Assembly: GCA_029212405.1 (NCBI GenBank)
Contig: JARGNR010000028.1
Location: forward strand, 1-50,268
Source: Saprospiraceae bacterium
Lineage (GTDB): Bacteria; Bacteroidota; Bacteroidia; Chitinophagales; Saprospiraceae
Direction of reading: 5' to 3'
DNA length: 50,268 nucleotides
Part shown: positions 42,850-50,268 of the stretch, in pieces
Layout: each line of letters begins with the position of its first letter
Numbering within the stretch: the first letter of the stretch is position 1
Notes under the pieces: generated by a model
Databases searched by the model: none
Seen by the model: only the letters and a program-made list of their open reading frames with translations
Told to the model about the DNA's origin: nothing
Position numbers and translations under genes: made by a program

Positions 42850-44097
42850 TTAAAAATTCACCTTTGCCCCAACACTAATAATAAATCCATTGAGTCCTGT
42901 GCTTCGGTTATAAATACTTCCCTTTAGATCGATGGCATCCAACGACAATTTTTTATTCACAAAAGGTATTTTTACACTTGCAATTCCATCGGGCTGGCTG
43001 TACAAAACTCCAAGTCCGTATGTATGAGACGTAAGACCAGCTAAATCATAGTCAGACGTGTAAAACTCATTGGAAGCAAGGTGTTCTTGATAAGGCAAAA
43101 AGTAATCTGCCGCGGACTGTTGATGAAATCTATAGTGTGGGTAAACCGCAAAAAACCGATTGAGTTTTATGGGAAGCTCAATGCTTGCTGTATGTCCCTT
43201 TATTCCCCAACTGTCCCAGTAATATCTATAATACGACCGCAATATGATCTTATCATTCATGTAATAATTCCATCGAATGCCCAATGGTATTTTTAACCTA
43301 TTATCAGGCAATTTTTCAATTGTCGCTCTTTCACTTCCTTGAAAATATACTCTATGGAATGGAGTGGAAAGTAATCCATTCATATACGTTCCTTCCACCA
43401 TCAGTGACATCTGCATCCGTCGATTCAATACTTGACTGTAGGCAAGTGCTGCATTATAAGATTGTCTCTTATCAGTAGGCACACTAACCTCCCCTTTCAA
43501 TTCATTTGGCAGATAGATTGCCCATTGATCAATGAAAGCCTGAGTCGAAAGATCTAGTCTTCGATTGCCATCTTTACTTCCGTAACTCAGATTTCCACCT
43601 ACTTGAAAAGAGTAATAATCATATTCAACACTCCCCCCTACTCTGAATCCAGCAGTCCACTGCTCACTTGGCGTATACTCCATTCCAATACCAAATTGAG
43701 TCCGTACATCCGAACTACTATCAGAAGATCGCACATTATCAATATTATCGGTAGACGCCGATGAATAATAGTCGTAAGAACCATCCAAGTTTAATTTGAA
43801 CGACGGACTAGTCGGAATACTAATGGTTACTTTCTGGGTAAAGTCTGTCAATTGCTCTGTACCAATCCCGCCCGTCACAGCTGAATTATCTCCATCTTGA
43901 CTATAGTAACTATTGAGAAAATTGATTTCTACTTTTTGCCAGTCTGAACGTTGGTACGTAGCAGAGATTTCTGTGTCTTCTTTAGATTGAAGTTGGTCCT
44001 TATTACCGTTGTTTTCTCCTCCAATCTGCGCTTTGATTTCTTGTATACTTACAAAAACAACAAAAACGATGGTCATAATAATTAATTGCATCCACAA
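42850..44097 (-). CDS. DUF3570 outer-membrane beta-barrel protein
   Basis: A 415-residue protein with an N-terminal export signal ending IKAQ. Starts at 44097, 44091 or 44076 are all possible; the first overlaps the DUF4266 gene by 16 bases. The body alternates strands throughout (KVEINFLNSYYSQDGDN, FKLNLDGSYDYYSSASTD, WTAGFRVGGSVEYDYYSFQ, HTYGLGVLYSQPDG) and ends IISVGAKVNF with the terminal Phe of a Bam substrate. DUF3570 proteins are usually encoded with DUF4266 and ApbE, as here. The function is unknown; a pore or scaffold for the lipoprotein partner is a guess. Confidence 0.88.
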   Translation of the reverse strand: MWMQLIIMTIVFVVFVSIQEIKAQIGGENNGNKDQLQSKEDTEISATYQRSDWQKVEINFLNSYYSQDGDNSAVTGGIGTEQLTDFTQKVTISIPTSPSFKLNLDGSYDYYSSASTDNIDNVRSSDSSSDVRTQFGIGMEYTPSEQWTAGFRVGGSVEYDYYSFQVGGNLSYGSKDGNRRLDLSTQAFIDQWAIYLPNELKGEVSVPTDKRQSYNAALAYSQVLNRRMQMSLMVEGTYMNGLLSTPFHRVYFQGSERATIEKLPDNRLKIPLGIRWNYYMNDKIILRSYYRYYWDSWGIKGHTASIELPIKLNRFFAVYPHYRFHQQSAADYFLPYQEHLASNEFYTSDYDLAGLTSHTYGLGVLYSQPDGIASVKIPFVNKKLSLDAIDLKGSIYNRSTGLNGFIISVGAKVNF

Positions 44098-44291
44098 CCT
44101 CCTCCTACTTTACCTCCGTTTGCACCAGAAGCACCTTCACGGTACGTCATAAAATTCACTTCAAAATAATCCAACTTGTTATTGGCCAATGCCATACAAG
44201 GATCGTTGAGATACATTTTTTGATAGGGTTTCACATTGCAAGATACCAGCATGAAACATGCTACTCCTGCAAAAATTATAATCTTACGCAT
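44082..44291 (-). CDS. DUF4266 small lipoprotein with Gly/Cys tail
   Basis: A 69-residue lipoprotein, signal ending MLVSC (C18). The mature part KPYQKMYLNDPCMAL is the DUF4266 signature. The last 17 residues (53-69) are almost only Gly, Ala, Ser, Lys, Val and Cys, and end GGGCGCN. This resembles tails that are modified or bind metal. Overlaps the ApbE gene by 8 bases upstream and the DUF3570 gene by up to 16 bases downstream, so it is made together with both. Its function is not known; it is a candidate substrate or redox partner of the module. Confidence 0.88.
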   Translation of the reverse strand: MRKIIIFAGVACFMLVSCNVKPYQKMYLNDPCMALANNKLDYFEVNFMTYREGASGANGGKVGGGCGCN

Positions 44292-45231
44292 AAGCTTTAG
44301 TTTTTAGTTGTTGAGAAAAATGAGCATTGTCTTCTGTATCAATAATTATACATTCTACGCCAGCCAATCGATTAACCAATCCTATACCTTCTTCAATAGG
44401 CAATACGGATAAAGCCGTTGCCAGTGCATCACCAAATTCAGCATTGGGACTGACTACGGTTACATTTTTTGTATGAGTAACCGGACATCCTGACCTCGGA
44501 TTAATTATATGAGAATACCGCTTACCATCAATGAGAGTAAAGTTTTCATAACTTCCTGAAGTTACTACAGAACCACCCGCTAGAGATACATTCAATAAAT
44601 CCAATTTCCTGTCTCTCGGATCTGGAATGGAAATATCCCATTCATTTTTACCTGGTGGTTGACCCCATGCTATCAAATCTCCTGACGCATTCACCAGACC
44701 GTCTTGAACACCCTTGGACAGCATTACTGATTTTGCTTTTTCAGCGGCGTACCCTTTACCAATTCCTCCAAACCCTATCTTCATTCCTTTTTTACGTAGA
44801 TACACACTACGCTCGTTTCGGTCTAATACAATGTTTTTGTAATTCACCAACATCATCAATTCCTGAATTTTATCCGTCGATAGAAATGAATGTTCTTTTT
44901 TATCAAATTTCCAGTAATACCTCGACAATGTTCCACTTATGTCAAAGGCTCCACATGTCAATTTGGATACTTTGATACTGCGTTCTATTAAATCAAACAA
45001 CTCTTTGTCAACTTGTACTGCATGACTTCCTGCAGCATTGTTGATCCTGGCAGTCTGACTATCTTCGCGCCAGGAAGAAATTAATTGTTCTATCCGTTCT
45101 ATTTCCTTTTTTGCTGCTCTCAATGCATCCCATGCGATTTGTGCATGTTCATGAACTGCGGTCAAAACGAATCCACATCCCATTAATAACACGGGAAAAT
45201 GATGCGCTTTTTTCTTTATTTTCTGTTTCAT
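44284..45231 (-). CDS. apbE: ApbE-family FAD:protein FMN transferase
   Basis: A 315-residue protein with the ApbE blocks in order: an MG-start strand (LLMGCGFVLTAV, where M-G-T is usual), ERIEQLISSW, GAFDISGTLSRYYWKF, GFGGIGKGYAAEKA, LVNASGDLIAWG, VVTSGSYENF, YSHIINPRSGCPV and FGDALATALSVL. The enzyme splits FAD and attaches FMN to a Thr/Ser of a target protein. ApbE usually acts in the periplasm after export as a lipoprotein. Here only about 14 basic residues precede the catalytic fold and no convincing signal is present. The start overlaps the thioredoxin gene by 4 bases (ATGA). No canonical flavinylation motif is visible in the neighbours. Confidence 0.9.
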   Translation of the reverse strand: MKQKIKKKAHHFPVLLMGCGFVLTAVHEHAQIAWDALRAAKKEIERIEQLISSWREDSQTARINNAAGSHAVQVDKELFDLIERSIKVSKLTCGAFDISGTLSRYYWKFDKKEHSFLSTDKIQELMMLVNYKNIVLDRNERSVYLRKKGMKIGFGGIGKGYAAEKAKSVMLSKGVQDGLVNASGDLIAWGQPPGKNEWDISIPDPRDRKLDLLNVSLAGGSVVTSGSYENFTLIDGKRYSHIINPRSGCPVTHTKNVTVVSPNAEFGDALATALSVLPIEEGIGLVNRLAGVECIIIDTEDNAHFSQQLKTKAYA

Positions 45232-45662
45232 TGAAGTATAGTTTGAATCTCTTTAATAAACCGATCAACTTCCATATCTTTTTGATACACCACTTCACCC
45301 AATCGCTCTTGTTGAGCATTGATTAAAATAACTTTCGGAAACTGTCCTTGCGGGTTAAATTTTTCTGCTAGATCTTCGTTGTGCTGGGTTTGTTTCTTTG
45401 ATAACCTATTCGTTTTTTTATAAGGAAAATCAAGGTGGAGCATCACCAACTTTTTAGAGAAATCCTGAAATTGATTAGTTTCTAAAATTGTCTTCTTAAG
45501 CGCAATACAAGGTTTACACCAATCAGATCCAGAGAATATTAAAACAATCGGTTTTTCTTCCGATTCTGCTTCCTCTGTGGCATCAGATAAACTAAAAAAG
45601 GAATCTTGTGCCCCAAGATGAGCACAGCATATCATTAAAATTAAAATTGTCAATCGTCTCAT
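45228..45662 (-). CDS. Exported thioredoxin-fold protein
   Basis: A 144-residue protein with a signal peptide (1-19, ending HLGAQ) and a thioredoxin_7-like domain: KPIVLIFSGSDWCKPCIALK with active site C-K-P-C, then MLHLDFPYKK, FNPQGQFPKVILIN with the cis-Pro, and RLGEVVYQ. Length and order match periplasmic thiol-disulphide proteins. It would keep cysteines reduced or oxidise them in the envelope; the Cys-rich DUF4266 tail two genes on is a natural partner. Coupled by ATGA overlap to ApbE. Confidence 0.9.
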   Translation of the reverse strand: MRRLTILILMICCAHLGAQDSFFSLSDATEEAESEEKPIVLIFSGSDWCKPCIALKKTILETNQFQDFSKKLVMLHLDFPYKKTNRLSKKQTQHNEDLAEKFNPQGQFPKVILINAQQERLGEVVYQKDMEVDRFIKEIQTILQ

Positions 45663-45795
45663 ATTGTATAGTTTTCTTTTGAAACAATATGAGTCTAATT
45701 AACCCTACCTCCCCTTAGAATAAATTTTAATAAAAATATTCCAACTAGAACTATAGTAAAATAAAAAACAATCTAATTAATTCATTTTTAGTACA

Positions 45796-48354
45796 TTAGA
45801 AATATACTCTGGCATGAAAAATAAATGTGCGTGGCAGCAGTGTTTTTTGAATTTCAACGATATTCCCACCATTCAAGCTACCATCACCTTCTGCAATTAT
45901 ACTTTTTTGGCTCCCTAAATTGACTCTATCCAATAGGTTTATCATCGAGCAACCAATTTCATAATTCCATTTCCTCCACCGATTCCGATAATCTAATGAC
46001 ACATCCAATCTCTGATAATTTTTCAGTTTGGAATTATTGACTTCTTCATATTGAAGTTCGTACAAATCATCATCATCTTGAGTAATTGAAATAGATTCTT
46101 TTGATGAAAATGGTAACCCCGATTTAATCTGCCAGGTAGCCCCAAATTCAAATCTTTTCCATTCATAGGAAGAGTTCATTCTCAAAATATGTGTTTGATT
46201 ATTATTGGCGAAAAATGTGGCCGTTTCATCTTCTTCAAATATGGATTGTAAACTCACTTTATTTTCTGAAAGACTGTAAAAAAGAGAACCATTCCAGTTG
46301 TCTTCTTTTTTTGTTAGTAATACATCAATACCTCTGGAATCCAATGTATTATTTGAATCCACTATCAACGCATTTCTCAAATTTGGATTTTGGGCAATTA
46401 ATCCTGTTGAATGGTGCCAATAAACATCGGTATCAATCAACCAACCTTGCCAGTTTATGATGGCTCCTGAACTCACTTTTTTACTACTCAAAATTGGTTC
46501 GCTCGAATCAGTACTCAAACTCCATATTGCATTCTCAAGTTGTAAGCCATTATTGACTGGCTCATAAACTTGGCGTATAAACTGATGATAGATGCCTCCT
46601 CCAGTCTTGATAATAAATGAAGGGCTCACTTTAATTCGATGAGAAATTGAGGGAGAAAAATATAGCGCATTTCGTCCCGTTGCATAGGAAGTCCGAAGTC
46701 CTAATTGCAAATAATTTCTTCCATAGTTCAATACTTGATCAATAAAAACATGATGGAATGTCTTACTTATTTTTCGTTCAACCGAATCGTCTTGCTGCAA
46801 GGATGAATAGAATTCTCGTTCATATTTGGTCCGTTTATTATCAAAAATGTATCCAGCTCGAGTCTCCAATTCTCCTTTGGACCAATGTAAGCCAACTTTA
46901 TACTGATAATCGCTAACCCCATTTTCTTCTTCTGTCAGATTCGAAACCACTCCTGAATCAATATTGGACAAGGAAAACTTTGAGTTGAGGTCATAAGATG
47001 AAGAGGTATGTGCTCCAAACAGGGTTAAATTGTCATTAAAAGTAAATTCTATTCGACTCGAGAGGATGGAACTATTGGTAGATATTTCATCACTCAAATT
47101 TTGATTGGCACTCCCAAACAACGAGAGGTTATCATTCTTGGCAGATGAAAGAAAATAAGATGATTGAAGTTCAATCCGATCAGAAGCTTTATAGATTATT
47201 TTACCATTCATATCTCCAAATAAAATCTTAGGCTCGTATTCTTCTTCTCCATTTTCAATCTCTACCTCACCCAATTGTGTCGTCTGAAATATTTTTTCTC
47301 CATAACCTCGCAAAGTAGGACTGTGTTCAAATTCCGAAAATAGGGACATTCTGCCGGAGATCAAAAACCCTAATCGATTAGACATAATGGGCGTAGCTAT
47401 ATTAATATGTCCTTCAGTGAGATTCACCCCTGCACTTACATCTGTTTCCTCTAAAAAATCATCTTCTAATTGAATATCAACAACGCCCCCTACCCTTCCA
47501 TCAAATTCAGCTCCATGATTGGTTTTATAAATATCAATCCTACTAATTTGAAATGGGTTTACTGAAGATATCATTCCCAGTAAAAATCCTTGATCATACA
47601 AAGGAGCCCCCTCCCATTGAATTAAATTTTGATCAGGCGTTCCACCTCGAATATTCAAATTGGTAGCACTGTCATCAGGACTCGTTACTCCAGGAATAAA
47701 CTGCAATGTTCTGAACAAGTCATGGTCATGAATACCCACACCATTCCTGCCATTATTGAAATTCAATGAAGTAGAATTATATGAAATACCTTGAGTGATT
47801 CCTTTCTCCATATACCCGCGTATAACTACTGCCTCTGAAAAATTGATTCCAGACTGTCGCATAAAAATGGTATCACAAGATTGTAATTCATCAACTGGGA
47901 AAAGTTGTTCTTTATACCCCATATAAGAAATGTTTGCCTGTTCTCTGCCATTCAGGAAAACCAGTTTTCTAAATCTTCCCACTTCATCTGATTCCAGCCA
48001 AATCGTATCATTGATGTGTATAAACGCATAGGGCAAGGGGTCACGATTTGCCGACACCACTATACCACACAGTTGCATCTGTTGAAAATCCATGAGATAG
48101 ATCAAGATTGTATTTCCCTTTTTTTTAAGATTAAAAGAAGTCTGCTCAAATAGTCTTTCGATGTTATCAAAGGAATAATCATTGTTCAGCTTAAAGTCTA
48201 TCTTCACCTCCTCAATAGCTTCTTGTTCAAAATTGAAAACAAAAGCACTGTTTTTTTCTATTTCTTCAATTAAATCATTCAATGACACAACCTGTCCCAT
48301 AGCAACTGAGGAGTACAAACAAACAAGTCCAATACATACTATTCTTAAAGGCAT
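45796..48354 (-). CDS. TonB-dependent receptor with STN and carboxypeptidase-like N-terminal domains
   Basis: An 852-residue outer-membrane receptor. Signal peptide 1-20. The STN signalling domain covers about 22-88 (VSLNDLIEEIEKNSAFVFN, FNLKKKGNTILIYL), then a carboxypeptidase-regulatory-like domain (about 95-170). The plug runs about 195-300 (ATNLNIRGGTPDQNLIQW, FQISRIDIYKTNHGAEFDGR). A 22-strand-type barrel ends with RTFIFHARVYF. The STN domain signals to FecR-type anti-sigma proteins, and FecR is encoded 4 bases upstream. The ligand is unknown. Smaller than the SusC type and without a SusD partner, so a glycan role is unlikely. It is followed by the thioredoxin/ApbE genes. Confidence 0.92.
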   Translation of the reverse strand: MPLRIVCIGLVCLYSSVAMGQVVSLNDLIEEIEKNSAFVFNFEQEAIEEVKIDFKLNNDYSFDNIERLFEQTSFNLKKKGNTILIYLMDFQQMQLCGIVVSANRDPLPYAFIHINDTIWLESDEVGRFRKLVFLNGREQANISYMGYKEQLFPVDELQSCDTIFMRQSGINFSEAVVIRGYMEKGITQGISYNSTSLNFNNGRNGVGIHDHDLFRTLQFIPGVTSPDDSATNLNIRGGTPDQNLIQWEGAPLYDQGFLLGMISSVNPFQISRIDIYKTNHGAEFDGRVGGVVDIQLEDDFLEETDVSAGVNLTEGHINIATPIMSNRLGFLISGRMSLFSEFEHSPTLRGYGEKIFQTTQLGEVEIENGEEEYEPKILFGDMNGKIIYKASDRIELQSSYFLSSAKNDNLSLFGSANQNLSDEISTNSSILSSRIEFTFNDNLTLFGAHTSSSYDLNSKFSLSNIDSGVVSNLTEEENGVSDYQYKVGLHWSKGELETRAGYIFDNKRTKYEREFYSSLQQDDSVERKISKTFHHVFIDQVLNYGRNYLQLGLRTSYATGRNALYFSPSISHRIKVSPSFIIKTGGGIYHQFIRQVYEPVNNGLQLENAIWSLSTDSSEPILSSKKVSSGAIINWQGWLIDTDVYWHHSTGLIAQNPNLRNALIVDSNNTLDSRGIDVLLTKKEDNWNGSLFYSLSENKVSLQSIFEEDETATFFANNNQTHILRMNSSYEWKRFEFGATWQIKSGLPFSSKESISITQDDDDLYELQYEEVNNSKLKNYQRLDVSLDYRNRWRKWNYEIGCSMINLLDRVNLGSQKSIIAEGDGSLNGGNIVEIQKTLLPRTFIFHARVYF

Positions 48355-48358
48355 ATCT

Positions 48359-49258
48359 CTACTCTGAGATGATCACATTTTTATCTTCTGTAATTGTAAA
48401 CGATAAATTCAATGGCAAACATATATCTTCTAAAGCTACTTTCAAATTATCATGTCCAAATCTCCCATTAAAATTTCCATTCAAATTGGGCAGTGTTACA
48501 TGCATATTATATTGTCGCTCCAACTCAGAAAATACCTCCTTAATCGGGATATTCTGAAATCTCGAGACTCCATCCTTCCAGAAAGGACCACTATTTTCAA
48601 TTTCACGCGGAGAATTAATGCCATCCGAGATCACAAATACGCCTTGCCCCTTCTTTATCACTACCGATTCTTCACCACTGTCTACTAATACACTTCCTTC
48701 ATAGCATTCTACTTCTAATCGATCAGACCATGTCCGAACATTGAACTCAGTACCAAGCACTTCTACCCTTCCTTTGTCAGTTTCTACTATAAACGTATTG
48801 CCTGTTTGCACCTTAAACAAACCCTCTCCAATTAATTCAACGACTCGCTTTTTGTTTCTTTTGTTAGATTTGGAGTAGGTCAATTTAGACCCTGCATTTA
48901 ACACAACTGTTGAATTATCTGGTAAAATGACATTAGCTGTTTCCCCATTTGATGCAGCAATTTCTACCGTACTATCAAAAAGGAAGAGGTATCCCAGTAC
49001 ACAAACTAACAATGCAGCCAAGCCCAAAACCATAGGACGTAAAACTTTTAAAAGAGTTCTGCTGGATCTATCATTCCGTTTCTTTAATAACTTTTCATAT
49101 CCAACTTGTTTGTTGTGCGAAGGCAATTCAAGCGTATCCGCAACTTCTAATATTTCTTGAATTTCATCCCATTCTCCAGATGTACGTAAGCGATCAATTT
49201 CAGATTCAGATAATTCTCCACTTACTATTTTTGCGTATATATTTTCATCATAAGCCAT
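48359..49258 (-). CDS. FecR-type anti-sigma factor
   Basis: A 299-residue protein. The N-terminal cytoplasmic part (1-70) would hold the sigma factor, a single membrane helix spans about 75-94 (MVLGLAALLVCVLGYLFLF), and the FecR domain covers about 100-200 (TANVILPDNSTVVLNAGSKL, GEGLFKVQTGN, VEVLGTEFNVRTW, VECYEGSVLV). A DUF4974 domain closes it (about 230-299, RFQNIPIKEVFSELERQYNM, LNLSFTITEDKNVIIS), usual for the Bacteroidota type. It relays the state of the TonB receptor to the ECF sigma factor. Gap of 30 bases to the sigma gene upstream and 4 bases to the receptor. Confidence 0.95.
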   Translation of the reverse strand: MAYDENIYAKIVSGELSESEIDRLRTSGEWDEIQEILEVADTLELPSHNKQVGYEKLLKKRNDRSSRTLLKVLRPMVLGLAALLVCVLGYLFLFDSTVEIAASNGETANVILPDNSTVVLNAGSKLTYSKSNKRNKKRVVELIGEGLFKVQTGNTFIVETDKGRVEVLGTEFNVRTWSDRLEVECYEGSVLVDSGEESVVIKKGQGVFVISDGINSPREIENSGPFWKDGVSRFQNIPIKEVFSELERQYNMHVTLPNLNGNFNGRFGHDNLKVALEDICLPLNLSFTITEDKNVIISE

Positions 49259-49288
49259 GATTCATTTTTTAATTATTAAAAATTTTAC

Positions 49289-49813
49289 TCAAACACCCGT
49301 GTGTATCTTTCGTAGTGCAGAAAGTGCCTTATGCATTCTCTTTTCCACAGCTTTCACACTAATTCCCAATTCTTCAGAAATTTCCTTGTACTTTTTTTTA
49401 TCTATTCTATTCATCAAAAAAACTTCTCTCTGAGTTTCAGGAAGTTCTGAAATTGCCAATTCCAATCTTTGTTTGAATTCACTTTTTTGTAATATAAAAT
49501 GCGGGTCATTTTTATCCACTTTACTGCGTATTGTATTCCCAAATTTGAGAATTACTTTATCCTTCTTTGCCTTATTCAAAAACATATTGTTGGCCACCGT
49601 AAAAAGATAAGATTTCGCTTTATCAATTGTTACTTTAGAGCAATTCTCCCAGAGTTTTATAAAAGAATCATGACATAAATCTTCTGACAGTACCATGTCC
49701 CCTGACTTGTAATAAAGAAAATTCCTTAAATATTCCCCGTACTTATAATAGAGTTCTTGATATGTTTTCTCCTTACAAACGCTCACAATAATCAATTTTA
49801 AAAGTGGTTTCAA
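49289..49813 (-). CDS. ECF-type RNA polymerase sigma factor
   Basis: A 174-residue protein. Sigma2 shows ELYYKYGEYLRNFLYYKSGD and LSEDLCHDSFIKLWEN; sigma4 shows LELAISELPETQREVFLMNR and YKEISEELGISVKAVEKRMHKAL. The start is probably TTG at 49813 (residues MKPLLKL); a GTG eight codons in is an alternative, and an in-frame stop lies just upstream of the TTG. With FecR and the TonB receptor it forms a cell-surface signalling system that would switch on the receptor operon and probably the redox genes behind it. Confidence 0.93.
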   Translation of the reverse strand: MKPLLKLIIVSVCKEKTYQELYYKYGEYLRNFLYYKSGDMVLSEDLCHDSFIKLWENCSKVTIDKAKSYLFTVANNMFLNKAKKDKVILKFGNTIRSKVDKNDPHFILQKSEFKQRLELAISELPETQREVFLMNRIDKKKYKEISEELGISVKAVEKRMHKALSALRKIHTGV

Positions 49814-49825
49814 ACAAAGTTAAAA

Positions 49826-49861
49826 TATAGAGGAACAATACCCTTGTTTTGCTCCTCTATA
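49826..49861 (-). terminator. Rho-independent terminator after the poly-Asp gene
   Basis: TATAGAGGA (49826-49834) pairs with TCCTCTATA (49853-49861). On the - strand it is followed by a T-rich tract. It separates the poly-Asp protein gene from the sigma factor gene downstream of it. Confidence 0.7.
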
Positions 49862-49875
49862 ATAAAGAAGATGAT

Positions 49876-50268
49876 TTATCCATTATCATCGTCATCGTCG
49901 TCATCATCGTCATCGTCATCGTCATCGTCGTCATCATCATCATCATCATCGTCATCATCATCATCGTCATCATCATCGTCATCATCATCATCGTCATCAT
50001 CTTCACATTGAGCTAGCAAGTCAAGAAAATCGGCTTCAGATGCTATAGAAACTTCCATACCATCTTCTAGAATCACATTCACAGGTAAGACAGGAAGAGG
50101 TAAACCAAGACTGTCCAATCCACTCTCTTCAATAGCATCGATGACCTCCTCTAAAAGGGAATCTGACTCTACACTTTGAATTGAACCGTCAGGTAGTATC
50201 AAGTCAAACGGATAAACAAAATCAAAACAATCATCCTCAAACTCCAATGCTTCATCGTCCTCTTCATC
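49876..50268 (-). CDS. Protein with a C-terminal run of 39 aspartates, 5' part outside window
   Basis: The frame is open through the right edge, so the N-terminus is missing; 130 residues are visible. Acidic start (DEEDDEALEFEDD), then two similar units: YPFDLILPDGSIQSVESDSL and LPVNVILEDGMEVSIASEAD, each ending in an acidic helix. It closes with 39 successive Asp codons (49885-50001) and N-G-stop. The codons mix GAT and GAC irregularly. The 'CFDFVYPFDLILPDG' type of unit occurs in extracytoplasmic Bacteroidota proteins of unknown role. The Asp run would bind calcium or other cations. Not part of the sigma operon, given the terminator between them. Confidence 0.75.
   Translation of the reverse strand, partial: DEEDDEALEFEDDCFDFVYPFDLILPDGSIQSVESDSLLEEVIDAIEESGLDSLGLPLPVLPVNVILEDGMEVSIASEADFLDLLAQCEDDDDDDDDDDDDDDDDDDDDDDDDDDDDDDDDDDDDDDDNG

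Noticed and set aside
47630-47690. PDDSAT in the TonB receptor plug as an ApbE flavinylation site
   Set aside because: The sequence is the normal plug stretch before NIRGG and lacks the G-A-T ending of the known motif.

Overview
The window is a low-GC stretch of chromosome from a member of the Bacteroidota, possibly Saprospiria-like, though the rank below phylum is an inference. The evidence is three predicted secreted proteins ending in type IX secretion (Por) sorting domains, SprB repeats, a DUF1800/DUF1501 pair, a LytS-type kinase with a LytTR regulator, an ECF sigma/FecR/TonB-receptor set, many Cys-anchored lipoproteins, and promoter-like TTTG/TAnnTTTG elements with few Shine-Dalgarno sequences. 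No rRNA, tRNA, CRISPR array, insertion sequence or prophage was recognised.

Positions 1-9100 (all + strand): the 3' end of a formylglycine-generating-enzyme-like protein, three tightly packed genes of unknown function, a 2-oxoglutarate hydroxylase-like protein, a small protein with the motifs of the archaeo-eukaryotic primase fold, an exported serine hydrolase, a 56-bp-periodic intergenic repeat, a pair of small membrane proteins, and a YbjN/TY-Chap-like gene translationally coupled to a GH13 sucrose-phosphorylase-like enzyme.

Positions 9100-27500: mostly single small genes: SnoaL/NTF2-like proteins, DUF1801, a J-domain protein without HPD, GNAT acetyltransferases, DUF4177, AHSA1/SRPBCC, MPPED-type phosphoesterase, VOC protein, cytochrome c, exported Gfo/Idh/MocA oxidoreductase, DUF4349, SGNH hydrolase coupled to a CrtO-like acyltransferase, fasciclin, beta-barrel, SH3, DUF2652 and SMP-30-like proteins. 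At 14167-15070 lies a chimeric pseudogene: the first codons of a heme-NO-binding (HNOB) protein joined to the rear part of a nucleotide-sugar dehydrogenase with four internal stops.

Positions 27500-38500: a secretion and signalling block. A MAM-SprB-SprB-MAM secreted protein is preceded by two 14-bp direct repeats 21 bp apart that resemble a LytTR binding site. A LytS kinase and LytTR regulator follow directly, then a duplicated-domain secreted protein and the DUF1800/DUF1501 pair.

Positions 38500-50268: mostly - strand. An orphan 522-aa protein is followed by an HTH regulator divergent from a PQQ-propeller lipoprotein, with two identical-arm palindromes between them. Then comes a seven-gene set: ECF sigma, FecR, TonB receptor, thioredoxin, ApbE, DUF4266 and DUF3570. 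It looks like a surface-signalling receptor unit joined to an extracytoplasmic redox or flavinylation module. The window ends inside a protein with a run of 39 aspartates.
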